Part shown: in pieces, positions 23,277 through 32,500 of the stretch
Layout: every line of letters starts with the position of its first letter
Position numbering within the stretch: position 1 is the first letter of the stretch
NCBI GenBank assembly: GCA_027082955.1
Contig: JALWTA010000035.1
Coordinates: 1 to 43,640, forward strand
Origin: Sulfurovum sp.
GTDB taxonomy: Bacteria; Campylobacterota; Campylobacteria; Campylobacterales; Sulfurovaceae
Direction: 5' to 3'
DNA: 43,640 nt
Notes under the pieces: model-generated
The model's input: only the letters and a program-made list of their open reading frames with translations
Told to the model about the DNA's origin: nothing
Databases searched by the model: none
Position numbers and translations under genes: made by a program

Positions 23277-24637
23277 CCGGCACAGCCCGGCGTATCTGCA
23301 TTGCCTCCGGCAAAGTAGTTTCCGTCAAAACTGACAAGCGAATAGGTACGGTCACGTCCAAGTGCATCGACCAGTCCATCAACCGTCAAGAACCCCAACG
23401 AATCAGCCGCAATTTTCTCAGCTACCTCATCGACACTGAAGTTTGCAGAGATCAGCTCCGCACGTGTAGGGGTATCTATCCCGTAGCGACACGGGAATTT
23501 GATCTCAGGTGCAGCGATACGCATATGCACCTCAGCCGCACCAGCCTCTTTAAGCATGCGAACAATCTGCCGTGACGTCGTACCGCGTACCAGCGAATCA
23601 TCGATGATCGCTACACGTTTTCCCTTAATGAGATGTTTGATAGGAGAGAGTTTCAGTTTTACCTTAAGATCTCTGATCTCCTGTGTAGGCTCAATAAAAG
23701 TACGCCCCACATAGTGGTTTCGCACTATTCCCATCTCAAACGGTACACCAAGCCCTTCGGCATACCCGCGTGCAGCTGCCACACCGCTGTCAGGTACCGG
23801 CAGGACAAGGTCCACATCCGCAGGCGCTTCCTCTGCCAGTTTTCGACCCATCTGAAGCCGTGTCTGGTAGACATTTTTACCATCAATGATACTGTCAGGT
23901 CTTGCAAAGTAGATGTACTCAAATGCACACGGATGATAGTCCGGTTCAAAAATCTGCTCAGAAACAGGTTCTTTACCCTCTTCGAAAATAAGCATCTCAC
24001 CCGGTTTCACATCGCGTACAAACTCTGCACCGACAAGGTCAAATGCACAGGTTTCACTTGCCACGATCCAGCCGCCTTCAGGCAGTTTTCCAAGACTGAG
24101 CGGTCTGATGCCGTAACGGTCACGGATGACAAACATCTTCGAACGGCTCTGGATCGCCAGACAGTATGCCCCCTCAATGCGCGTAAGCATATCTTTGATA
24201 CGGTCAACCAGAGAATCCTTCTGCGACTTTGCGATCAAATGGATAATATTCTCCGTATCCATATCGGTCTGGAAAATCGCCCCTTTTGCAATGAGGTCGT
24301 TGCGCACTTCATGCTTGTTGACAAGGTTACCATTATGTACCACCGAAATTTCACCCAGCTTGTACTTGGCAAAAACCGGCTGCGCGTCCCCTTGTGATTC
24401 ACTGCCTGCTGTAGAGTAACGGTTGTGTCCTACCGCACAGGTTCCTTCCAGAGAGTCAAGTGTCGCCTGCGAAAAGACATCCGCAACCATCCCGCGTTTT
24501 TTGTAAAGCTTGATATTTGTACCGTTAGCCGTTGAGATACCTGTCGCTTCCTGTCCTCTGTGCTGCATAGCAAAGAGCGAGTAGTAGGCAACCGTAGAGG
24601 CTTTCTTGGCTCCAAATACACCGACGATGGCACACAT
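23267..24637 (-). CDS. purF: Amidophosphoribosyltransferase
   Basis: 456 residues. MCAIVGVFG places the glutaminase nucleophile Cys2 straight after the initiator, with no propeptide. The N-terminal Ntn glutaminase domain (RYSTAGSE, VVHNGNLVN) is followed by the phosphoribosyltransferase domain with the PRPP loop VAIIDDSLVRGTT. HPCAFEYIYFARPDS and FPCRYGID carry two of the cysteines that hold a 4Fe-4S cluster in Bacillus-type enzymes. The C-terminal GCAGGC could supply the others, but the usual CxxCFTG is absent. It makes phosphoribosylamine for purines. The frame extends to 24694 only by reading through a heptamer array; ATG 24637 has GGAG. Confidence 0.92.
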   Translation of the reverse strand: MCAIVGVFGAKKASTVAYYSLFAMQHRGQEATGISTANGTNIKLYKKRGMVADVFSQATLDSLEGTCAVGHNRYSTAGSESQGDAQPVFAKYKLGEISVVHNGNLVNKHEVRNDLIAKGAIFQTDMDTENIIHLIAKSQKDSLVDRIKDMLTRIEGAYCLAIQSRSKMFVIRDRYGIRPLSLGKLPEGGWIVASETCAFDLVGAEFVRDVKPGEMLIFEEGKEPVSEQIFEPDYHPCAFEYIYFARPDSIIDGKNVYQTRLQMGRKLAEEAPADVDLVLPVPDSGVAAARGYAEGLGVPFEMGIVRNHYVGRTFIEPTQEIRDLKVKLKLSPIKHLIKGKRVAIIDDSLVRGTTSRQIVRMLKEAGAAEVHMRIAAPEIKFPCRYGIDTPTRAELISANFSVDEVAEKIAADSLGFLTVDGLVDALGRDRTYSLVSFDGNYFAGGNADTPGCAGGC

Positions 24638-24658
24638 TACTTTTCTCCTAGAGAAAAG

Positions 24659-24686
24659 AGTGAAGAGTGAAGAGTGAAGAGTGAAG
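24659..24686. repeat. Heptamer tandem array (AGTGAAG)4, second copy
   Basis: Four perfect AGTGAAG units plus a partial AGTGA, between the purF start and the dapB stop. Identical in unit, phase direction and copy number to 22476-22503. Confidence 0.9.
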
Positions 24687-24714
24687 AGTGACAATGTTTC
24701 ATTTGATTTTCTCT

Positions 24715-24742
24715 TTTTTAATTTTTAACTTTTAATTTTTAA
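24715..24742. repeat. Heptamer tandem array (YTTTTAA)4
   Basis: TTTTTAA, TTTTTAA, CTTTTAA, TTTTTAA in register, ending one base before the dapB stop codon (24744-24746). Separated by 28 nt from the AGTGAAG array. Confidence 0.8.
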
Positions 24743-24743
24743 C

Positions 24744-25511
24744 TCAAATACCAAGACAGTCATTGATCGTATAGAACCCTGCAGGTTGGTCTATCAGCCA
24801 CTTCGCTGCACGAATGGCACCTTTGGAGAAGGTTTCGCGGCTTGTAGCGGTATGGTTGAGTTCAAGGAACTCCCCGTCGTTGTAGAAACCGACCGTATGC
24901 CGTCCGACAATATCTCCGCCGCGCAGTGCCATCACCGCGATCTCATCTTTGGTTCTGGCACCTACCTGACCGTCTCTGCCGCTGACACGTACCTCGTCAA
25001 GATCAAGCCCGCGTCCTTTGGCTGCAAACTCCGCCAGTGTCAGTGCCGTACCGCTTGGGGCATCAACTTTGTGTCTATGGTGCTGTTCTACAATCTCGAT
25101 ATCGAAATCTTTCAGTGTCGCAGAAACCTGCTCTACGAGCTGCTTGAGCAGTGCGATACCCGCAGACATATTGGATGAGTAGAGTACGGGCATCTCTTTG
25201 CTCGCTTCTGTCAAAAGGTTTTGCTGATGTTCGCTAAAGCCTGTAGTTGCCACCACCAGCGGGGTTGGATTTTTCAGTGCCGCTTCACAGAGTGCTTCAG
25301 TAGCTACAGGTGCCGAGAAGTCAATGATGACATCACACGCCTCAAGCAATGCATCCATACTATTGGTGATGAGCACATCATCTGGCACATCCATTTTCAG
25401 TTCATCGAACACATGCAGTCCTGCAAGTGTGAGCGCCTCGTCTTCCAATGTATTTTCTATGAGGTGTTTCCCCATACGTCCTGTACTGCCTACAATCCCT
25501 ACTTTTACCAT
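24744..25511 (-). CDS. dapB: 4-hydroxy-tetrahydrodipicolinate reductase
   Basis: 255 residues. N-terminal Rossmann motif VKVGIVGSTGRMG, the SNMSAGIALL segment, and the active-site EIVEQHHRHKVDAPSGTAL with catalytic His and Lys. GGDIVGRHTVGF is typical of the C-terminal domain. It reduces dihydrodipicolinate in lysine and diaminopimelate synthesis. Start ATG 25511 lies one base after the trxB stop with CAGGAG inside trxB; the longer frame to 25622 is an overlap artefact. Confidence 0.94.
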   Translation of the reverse strand: MVKVGIVGSTGRMGKHLIENTLEDEALTLAGLHVFDELKMDVPDDVLITNSMDALLEACDVIIDFSAPVATEALCEAALKNPTPLVVATTGFSEHQQNLLTEASKEMPVLYSSNMSAGIALLKQLVEQVSATLKDFDIEIVEQHHRHKVDAPSGTALTLAEFAAKGRGLDLDEVRVSGRDGQVGARTKDEIAVMALRGGDIVGRHTVGFYNDGEFLELNHTATSRETFSKGAIRAAKWLIDQPAGFYTINDCLGI

Positions 25512-25512
25512 C

Positions 25513-26454
25513 TTATGACTGCTCCTGAATATATGAAATAACCTGCAGTGCCGCAGCGGCACCGTCACCTGCTGCACATACAACCTGCTTTGGTGCCTCG
25601 ATGCGCAGATCTCCTGCCGCATAAAGTCCCTCTACAGAGGTGCGCATACTCAAGTCTACAACCACCTGTCCCCAGTCATTGACTTCACAAATGAAGTTAC
25701 CGTTCTCGTCTTTGAGAACACTGTTGTTGACATTGTGTCCGACAAAGACAAAGATACCGGGAGTCTCGAGTATCTGCTCTTCACCGCTTTTGAGACTCTT
25801 TACGCGTACACTTGTTACACCCATGGCATCCCCCATCACCTCTTCAACAACTGAATCGAGGATGAAGTGAATATTCTCTTTGCTCTTGGCGCGCTCTATG
25901 GTAGAGGGTGCTGCACGGAAGGTGTCACGTCTGTGGACAAGATAGACATCAGAGACGATATTGGAGAGGTAGATTGCTTCTTCAAGTGCTGTATCGCCAC
26001 CGCCAAGTACCGTCACCGGCTTGTCTTTGTAGAAGAAGCCGTCACAGGTTGCACAGGTACTCACCCCACGTCCGAAGAACTCCTCTTCACCTTTAAATCC
26101 GGCACGCTTTGGCGTACTTCCTGTACAGACAATGGTCGTTTTCGCTTCCACGGTACTGCCATTCTCCAAAGTAATCGTAAAGTATTCATCGGTTTTGGCA
26201 ACACGCTCTACCTTTTGCATCTCATGTTTAAGCCCGAAATGAAAACACTGATCCTGCCAGGTATTCATAAAATCCATACCGGTCTTGGTATGGTCAAAAA
26301 ATCCCGGATAGTTCTCTATCTCACTGCTCTGCGTGATCTGCCCACCGGGCATCCCAACCTCAAAGAGCGTAACATTTTTCAATCCGCCCCGTGTCGCATA
26401 AAGCCCGGCCGTCAACCCTGCCGGTCCGCCGCCTATAATTGCACAATCCAACAT
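25513..26454 (-). CDS. trxB: Thioredoxin reductase
   Basis: 313 residues. FAD-binding [17 protein letters not shown] at the N-terminus, redox pair C134ATC137DGF, NADPH motif [10 protein letters not shown] and C-terminal AAGDLR. It reduces TrxA with NADPH in the cytoplasm; trxA lies 133 nt upstream on the same strand. A TATAAT box at 26494-26499 (minus) suggests its own promoter. Confidence 0.95.
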   Translation of the reverse strand: MLDCAIIGGGPAGLTAGLYATRGGLKNVTLFEVGMPGGQITQSSEIENYPGFFDHTKTGMDFMNTWQDQCFHFGLKHEMQKVERVAKTDEYFTITLENGSTVEAKTTIVCTGSTPKRAGFKGEEEFFGRGVSTCATCDGFFYKDKPVTVLGGGDTALEEAIYLSNIVSDVYLVHRRDTFRAAPSTIERAKSKENIHFILDSVVEEVMGDAMGVTSVRVKSLKSGEEQILETPGIFVFVGHNVNNSVLKDENGNFICEVNDWGQVVVDLSMRTSVEGLYAAGDLRIEAPKQVVCAAGDGAAAALQVISYIQEQS

Positions 26455-26555
26455 TTCAATCCTTTCAAATCATGAAACAAATACTTAGAAGCAATTATAC
26501 ACTTTAAATACTTGGTTAATAATTTTAAAAGTCTTTGTGAAGTTTTTGAAAAGCG

Positions 26556-26575
26556 GCAGGGGAAGAAACCCCTGC
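26556..26575 (-). terminator. Terminator-like hairpin after trxA
   Basis: GCAGGGG (26556-26562) and CCCCTGC (26569-26575) form a 7-bp stem with a 6-nt loop, 12 nt after the trxA stop. A modest T-run follows on the minus strand. Confidence 0.55.
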
Positions 26576-26587
26576 GAAGAATAGAAA

Positions 26588-26905
26588 TTATACGAGTGCG
26601 TTGAGTTTTTCCGCAAATGCATCTTTGGAAGCTGCACCAACCATCTGGTCAACCACTTCACCGTCTTTGAAGAAGAGAATCGCAGGGATCGATCTGATGC
26701 CGTATTTTACTGCAAGCTCTTGCTGCTCATCAGTGTTTACTTTCGCGATTGTCGCTTTTCCATCAAAGTCCTCTGCAAGCTCTTCAACAACCGGTGCGAT
26801 CATTCTACAAGGTCCACACCATGGTGCCCAGAAATCTACCATAGTTACACCCTCTTTTACTGTTGCGTCGAAGTTTTCTGAAGTAAGTTCTACATATTTT
26901 GCCAT
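26588..26905 (-). CDS. trxA: Thioredoxin
   Basis: 105 residues, a standard thioredoxin: VDFWAPWCGPCRM with the WCGPC site, then RSIPAILFFKDGEVVDQMVGA with the cis-proline. AAAGGATGTAAT precedes the ATG. A strong promoter lies just upstream. It is the electron carrier for ribonucleotide reductase and other cytoplasmic thiol reductions. Confidence 0.96.
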   Translation of the reverse strand: MAKYVELTSENFDATVKEGVTMVDFWAPWCGPCRMIAPVVEELAEDFDGKATIAKVNTDEQQELAVKYGIRSIPAILFFKDGEVVDQMVGAASKDAFAEKLNALV

Positions 26906-26960
26906 ATTACATCCTTTATGATATTTTGATCTGAAAATTATAGCTAAATTTCATTAACGG

Positions 26961-26989
26961 GTTATAGCTTATATTTATTATTTTGTCAA
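26961..26989 (-). promoter_or_regulatory. Consensus sigma-70 promoter of trxA
   Basis: On the minus strand TTGACA (26984-26989), a 17-nt spacer and TATAAC (26961-26966). It is the best -35/-10 pair I found in the window and lies about 55 nt before the trxA ATG. Confidence 0.75.
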
Positions 26990-27017
26990 CTGCTGCCTGT
27001 AAAACACCCCGCGATAC

Positions 27018-27815
27018 CTATGGTAACGTATCAAGTGGTAGCGGTATCTCTTCGTAGGCACTTGATCGCGTGCCTTCCTGTGCGTGGTTGCCGGCACCTT
27101 TGACAGTATAGACAAATGAGATCTTTGGTGTGTCTGTCATGTTTTTGTTCGCCCGGTGAAGTAATTTACAGTGAAAGAGCACCACATCCCCTTTCTGCAG
27201 AGGGTGACTGACTTTGCTTTCGATCAGTGCACGGTTTTGCGGCACATCTTCCAAAAAATACTCCTTCTCGTCAAACTGCTCGGGTGTAAACTGCATCCTG
27301 TGGCTTCCCGGGATGAACTCAAGTACCCCGTTTTGGCTGTTTTCACTCTCCAGTGCCAGCCAGACACTGACTAGATTGTCATTTTCAAAATGCCAGTAGC
27401 GAAAATCCTGATGCCACCGTGTTTGGGTCGAGGTATGCGGCATCTTTGTCATGATGGAGTTGTGGTGGGCAATGGTAATGACAGGTCTCTCTCCAAGAAT
27501 CTGCGCCAATACCGGTCTGATACGCTCATGCTCCATCCACTCCCTAAAGACAATGTCGCGATGGTACACCTGACGCAGCCTTCTGACACTCACCTCTTTG
27601 ACAAAATGCGGCACCCCCGTCCCCAGAGTCTTCTCCCGCTCCTCTTTGCTTTTTATCTCATACTCATACTCTGTCTCAACCGGCGGTACCTTATGCTTGA
27701 GGTGTGCCAAGGCAATATCTCTAATGGTATCACACATCTGCGCTTGTGCAAACTGTGGCAACAGAAGAAAACCGTTCTTTTCAAATTGGGAAAGCTGTTC
27801 GTCAGTGAGTCTCAT
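27018..27815 (-). CDS. PhyH-family Fe(II)/2-oxoglutarate dioxygenase
   Basis: 265 residues. Phytanoyl-CoA dioxygenase-like fold: H135QD137 in RWHQDFRYWHF provides two facial-triad ligands, and HCKLLHRANKN (His220) the third. GVLEFIPGSHRM is a family hallmark. It would hydroxylate a small molecule in the cytoplasm; the substrate cannot be predicted (ectoine-hydroxylase-like and other PhyH enzymes share these motifs). It stands between yraN and trxA on the same strand. Confidence 0.82.
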   Translation of the reverse strand: MRLTDEQLSQFEKNGFLLLPQFAQAQMCDTIRDIALAHLKHKVPPVETEYEYEIKSKEEREKTLGTGVPHFVKEVSVRRLRQVYHRDIVFREWMEHERIRPVLAQILGERPVITIAHHNSIMTKMPHTSTQTRWHQDFRYWHFENDNLVSVWLALESENSQNGVLEFIPGSHRMQFTPEQFDEKEYFLEDVPQNRALIESKVSHPLQKGDVVLFHCKLLHRANKNMTDTPKISFVYTVKGAGNHAQEGTRSSAYEEIPLPLDTLP

Positions 27816-27846
27816 AATCTACTCTTTATGGTTATATTAGGAGCGA

Positions 27847-28188
27847 TTATAGCGTAACATTCTCGATAAATTCAACCTCATCATCCCGAATGATGAGTGC
27901 ATCGATGCAAAAAGGCAGGTCAAGGTGCTTGCTTTTAAGATAATAATGTGCAGAGTTAACAACTTTGCGAAGTTTGGCTGGGGAAAAATTATAAACAGGC
28001 TCAAAATCAGCCCTTCCTGACTTTACCTCAATAAAGTGCAGCACCCCATCCTTTTGGGCAATAATATCTATCTCGCCGAGTTTGCGTGCGTAGTAGTTTC
28101 GCTCCACAATGGCATACCCCTCCTGTTCAAGAAACAGTGTCGCAAGATCCTCACTCTGATTGCCAAAAAGCTTGGGCAGTTCACGCAT
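27847..28188 (-). CDS. yraN: UPF0102 endonuclease-like protein YraN
   Basis: 113 residues. The PD-(D/E)xK-like core is visible: GEIDII (Asp41), then HFIEVKSG (Glu54, Lys56). The family fold is that of Holliday-junction resolvase-like nucleases; function in bacteria is unsettled. The start is ATG 28188 with GAGG eight bases upstream. The frame stays open to 28290, but that stretch is made of palindromic repeats and is not protein-like. Confidence 0.85.
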   Translation of the reverse strand: MRELPKLFGNQSEDLATLFLEQEGYAIVERNYYARKLGEIDIIAQKDGVLHFIEVKSGRADFEPVYNFSPAKLRKVVNSAHYYLKSKHLDLPFCIDALIIRDDEVEFIENVTL

Positions 28189-28206
28189 CACAACTACCTC
28201 TCCAAA

Positions 28207-28352
28207 GTCGCAATTTGCGACCTCAAGTGAAAAGGAAGAAAAAGTTTTAAGGTCGCAAATTGCGACTTCAAGTTTGTATACTCCTGACATATAGAGATCG
28301 CTAACTCTTTCATCGGTACTCCATTTTTGAGGTCACAATTTGTGAGATCAAG
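28207..28352. repeat. Cluster of palindromic GTCGCAAWTTGCGAC repeats upstream of yraN
   Basis: Copy 1 at 28207-28221 and copy 2 at 28252-28266 are 15-nt palindromes (GTCGCAA-N-TTGCGAC) in inverted orientation, each with an outward CTCAAG/TTCAAG flank. A degenerate third (GGTCACAATTTGTGAGATC) lies at about 28331-28349. The 223-nt gap between jetD and yraN holds nothing else I can recognise. Confidence 0.75.
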
Positions 28353-28407
28353 ATGTTATATGGAGCAGTATGACACAAAAAGAAGTAAAGGATTAAAAAT
28401 ATGTCAA

Positions 28408-28436
28408 ATTGTTATATTATTATACACGATAACAAT
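28408..28436 (-). terminator. AU-rich hairpin at the jetD 3' end
   Basis: ATTGTTAT (28408-28415) pairs with ATAACAAT (28429-28436), loop 13 nt. It overlaps the last codons of jetD and could mark the end of the Wadjet transcript. Confidence 0.4.
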
Positions 28437-29593
28437 GCATGCAGCTGTTCTTGAACATACCCTATCGGAATACGCTCCTGCTCCAAACGAAAGGCTTTTT
28501 GACGCAAATCTTCAAGGAGTTCTCTCTCCTCTTCCGTTAGTCGTTCCGCTGCCCCCTCATAGCGCTTCTCTTTCGGCTCTTCGACGGCAAGATGGGCGAA
28601 GCGATCGGCGGTGGGTCGATCCATCATCAAAGAGCGGGTATGGGGAAACAAGGTACGAAACTGCGAGAGGATCGCAAAGCCGTGGCTGTCAAGGTCACCC
28701 CAGTAGTACAGGTGTTTATCTGCCATCCATCGGGCACCTTTAAGGTCACGTGCGCCGTAGCCGCTACCGAAGACAATCATACTTTTGGGACAGGGAGGAA
28801 AGGCAAGGAAAGTAGCGAGATTTTCGATGACAAAGATGCGTTCCACTTCCGTCTGTAGGCTTTCAAAAGCGGACTTTGGCAGGGCAAGATTCATCTGGCC
28901 GGAGATGGCGTCAGAGGGATCGAGCAGACGGAATCGGATCATCGGCTGCGGGGTAAGAAAGCCGTACTTGGCTTCAAAGCCGCCGTTTGCAAGCGTTGTG
29001 ATCGTCGCATTATACGCCTCTTTGGGCAGCAAGTGTGTCAGCAGCAGATCGAGTACCTTCTTGTGTGATGCGATGAACTTGGTATCAACCCCCTCAATGG
29101 GAAGTTCACGCAGATAGATGTGAGGATGGGGATGTGCAATGAGGTAGCGGCAGACGGAGACGATGCGCTCCCACGCACCTGTATAGCTCTCGATCAGTTT
29201 CGGTTTTTCAACCAGCAACAAATAGAGTGCAGGGAAAGCATCCAGCACCACCCTGCTTTCTGCCACAAACGCATTGAACCGCTCCTGCAATCCCAGTAGA
29301 CGCAAATAATCCTCACGCGTCCCAAAAACGACGCCAATGGGCAATCGCTGCTCACCAAGTGCGGCGAATTGAAAACGCCGATACTCCAACGGCAGTCCGG
29401 CACTCTCCAACATTTTGATCGCTTTGCGAATCGTTTCAAATCTACTACGGATCTCCTTTTCAGAAGGACGCTTCAAGCTGATTCGCAATGGAAAAAGTGT
29501 GTCATCCTCTTGCAGCCAATCCGCCTGCACCGCACCGCGCTCATAGAAACGCAACGCCTTTTTTCGCAACACTTCAAGATCGTAATAGCCCAC
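28412..29593 (-). CDS. jetD: Wadjet nuclease JetD (Toprim-like)
   Basis: 393 residues. N-terminal DUF3322-like domain and C-terminal DUF2220 Toprim domain. Catalytic-type motifs are FVIEN (Glu257) and YYWGDLDSHG (Asp300, Asp302), the metal-binding set of topoisomerase VI-type Toprim folds. In Wadjet, JetD cleaves closed circular DNA after the JetABC SMC-like motor has extruded it. GTG start at 29593 shares one base with the jetC stop. Last gene of jetABCD. Confidence 0.9.
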   Translation of the reverse strand: MGYYDLEVLRKKALRFYERGAVQADWLQEDDTLFPLRISLKRPSEKEIRSRFETIRKAIKMLESAGLPLEYRRFQFAALGEQRLPIGVVFGTREDYLRLLGLQERFNAFVAESRVVLDAFPALYLLLVEKPKLIESYTGAWERIVSVCRYLIAHPHPHIYLRELPIEGVDTKFIASHKKVLDLLLTHLLPKEAYNATITTLANGGFEAKYGFLTPQPMIRFRLLDPSDAISGQMNLALPKSAFESLQTEVERIFVIENLATFLAFPPCPKSMIVFGSGYGARDLKGARWMADKHLYYWGDLDSHGFAILSQFRTLFPHTRSLMMDRPTADRFAHLAVEEPKEKRYEGAAERLTEEERELLEDLRQKAFRLEQERIPIGYVQEQLHALLSCIII

Positions 29594-32500
29594 TACCGCT
29601 CCTCTTTGCGTCTGCGATACTCCTCGATCTTCATCGAGACAAGTGTCGAGGAGCGTCCGCCGTCATTGTGGACGAAGTGGACAGTTTTGACGTAGGGTTC
29701 TATCACGTTGATCTTCTGTTTGGGAGTAATCACCAGCAGTTGTAGATCGAGACTCTCAAAAAGACGCAAGGCGTAGCGGGTACTCTCATCACTTCCGCGT
29801 CCGAAAGCTTCATCGATCATCACGAAACGAAACGATCGGCTCTGCACACGGTTGTGCTCCAGCCCGAACTGAAACGCCAGTGAAGATGCCAACACCGTAT
29901 AGGCAAGTTTCTCTTTCTGTCCGCCCGATTTGCCGCCGCTGTCGGTGTAGTACTCTTTAAGCTCGTCGTTGCTGACAAATCGCTCCTCCGCGCTAAAATC
30001 AAACCAGTTGCGCACATCGGTCACCCGTTTGCGCCATTTGCGATCTTCGTCGCTGTGCCCTTCGCGCCCGTTAAAGCGCTCGATAATCGCCTTGATCTGC
30101 AAAAACTTCTGCTCATCATAGCTGTTATCCTCAAGAATCGCTCCCGAAATAGCCGCTTTGAGCTGCGCTTTGAACTCGCGAATCTCCGCCGATTTGACCG
30201 TCTCGGCGACCAGACGGATATAGGTGCCTTCGCTATACTCGATGTCTCGCAGTGAGGCGTTGATCTTCTCGATCTTTTCGACAATCTCGTTACTCTGCTG
30301 CTCCAAGGTATATTGCAATGTCACGAAGTGCTGCACCATCTTTTCGCGCAATAGCGACTTGAACCGTTTGCGCCATCTTGGCAGATCGTCGCGTTTGAGT
30401 TCGGCAAGTTTTTTGCGGTACTCGGGCGCCGACTCCACCGCCGCGTCAAACTCTTTGGCGATGACGGGAAACGCTGCATTGAAGCGTCCCATATCTCCAA
30501 TGATCTTCTCCCGCGATCGACCGATACGTTTCTCTATCTTGTCAATCTCCTGCGTCAGTCGCTCCCGCAACTCTTTTCTGCGCGCATCGATTGTTACCAG
30601 TGTCAATCCCGCAGTGAGCGCATCACCCGCGAAGTCGGCGATCGCCCCCTCCAGCTTCTCTAATGCATCGGCATTCTCCACCAGAAGTTGCGCGTTGTTG
30701 CGCTGTAGCTGTATATCTTCCATCTGCTGCTCCAGCTTTCCGAGCATCGAAGTAAGTTCATCAAGCTCTTTTTTGAGCGTACGGTGTTTCTGTGTTGCCT
30801 GCTCAAGCTGTGCCGTCAGCTCCTCGATGATGCTTGAACTCTTCTGCAGCGCCTCCCACTCCGCCTGCAACGCTTCAATACGGTGACTCGGGGTGTACCA
30901 ATCGATAACGGCAAATCGCTCGATCGAGAGCAGATCACGCAAATTGTCGCGCTCTTTCGTCAATGCCTGAAGCGCATGGGTGATAACTTCGGTCTCCTTG
31001 GCAAGATGGGCGATCTTCTCGCTTACATTCTCCTTCTCTTCCCGCAACGCGGCCAGCTTCTCGGCATTGTCCCACCCCAGTACCCAGCGGGAACGGTCGT
31101 CGATGGCGTGGCGATCATCCTTTTCATGGCGTTCATAGGAGGTTTTGAACTGCCCGTGAACGGTAACGGCACGCTTGAGTCGCCGAAACGCCTCTATTGA
31201 ATCGACGCAGGGGATATTGAACCGTGCTGCCACCAACGACTCCAGTGAGGTGGCAAAAGGAGAATCGGCTTTGATCTCGATCTTATGTAGTAGCGAATCG
31301 TCGGCAATCTCTACCGGTTCGCCCTCTCGATCACGATCAACCTTTAGATAGACCAGTTTCCCGCCGAGATGGGTCTGCTCCACATACTCCGCCACCGCCT
31401 TATAGTGCGCGGTATCGACCAGCAACGAGAGGGCGAAGTTGTGCAGTACCCGCTCCGTCGCCCCCTGCCACTTCGCATTGATGCTGCGGATCAGCTCTCC
31501 GGCGAAAGGTAACTCCTCCGTCTCCAGACCCAACGCTACCGCCATCTCATCACGAATACGCGCGGTTTTGGGCGGGATATTGCTGCGACGCGCCTCAAGA
31601 TAGGTGATTTCGTTCTCCAACCTCTCACCTTGTTCCTTATAGCGTGCCAGCATCACGCCGTTGGTGACCTTTTCGTTTTGCAGCTGCGTCGCTTTGGTTT
31701 CGATCTGCGTTAGTCGCTGCTGTGCCGTTTCTCTGTTTTTCAAAAAACGGTGTTCATTGGAAGCCTTGTCGATGCCGATCGCCTCGCAGAGTTCGTCATA
31801 ACGTTGCTTTGCCGTCTGCCGCTGCGTCATCTGCTGCGCTTCACGATCGATCTCGCGTTGCAATTGCTCCAATCTGTCGGCGCCGTTTTTCTGCAACTCC
31901 ATCTTCAGATCGAGCATCGTCCGTTCGCTACGCTCCAGCTCTTCACTGAACTTCTCTTTTTTCGAACGTCTCTTTTGCGTTTCGATCTGAAGCTTGGCAA
32001 GCTTCTCGTCGATCAGCCCGATTCGCCGTTTAGCGAAAAAAGGATCGATCGTGTCACGCATCCGGCGATAATAAAGCCTTTGCGATTCCAACGCCTCGTA
32101 GCGTCGGCTCTCCTTCTCGATCGGCGTAAGCATCTCGATCTGCCGCTGCGCCTCTATGATTAGATTGTGTGCGCGGGTCAGTTCGGCGAAGTTGCGACAC
32201 ACCTCATCGACCTTTTCGTCGATCGATTCGGGTTCGAGCATATGGTTGCGGATAAACTCCGTCAAATTGCCGATCGATTTGAGCGAGACAGTCTGGTAAA
32301 AAAGGTGTAGTGCCTGTTCGTTGCGAATCCCCATAATGCGCCGAAAATGTGCGCTATACTCCTTGAAAGCATCAAAAACTTCGGTGTGAGGCAGCTTTTT
32401 GAGCCGTCGTTTGAGATCCCGGATATCGGTAAAATCTAAAAAATCTTTTTTGATAGCCAGCTCACCCTGTGACGCGGCATAGAATTTCTGCACCTGCCCT

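Noticed and set aside
23633-24397. Plus-strand frame of 254 codons
   Set aside because: Antisense to purF, which has complete family motifs.
24638-24694. N-terminal extension of purF
   Set aside because: It is the AGTGAAG array read in reverse; it would also bury the catalytic Cys that must follow the initiator Met.
28189-28290. N-terminal extension of yraN
   Set aside because: Codes for the palindromic repeats and is not seen in the UPF0102 pattern; a better ribosome site precedes ATG 28188.
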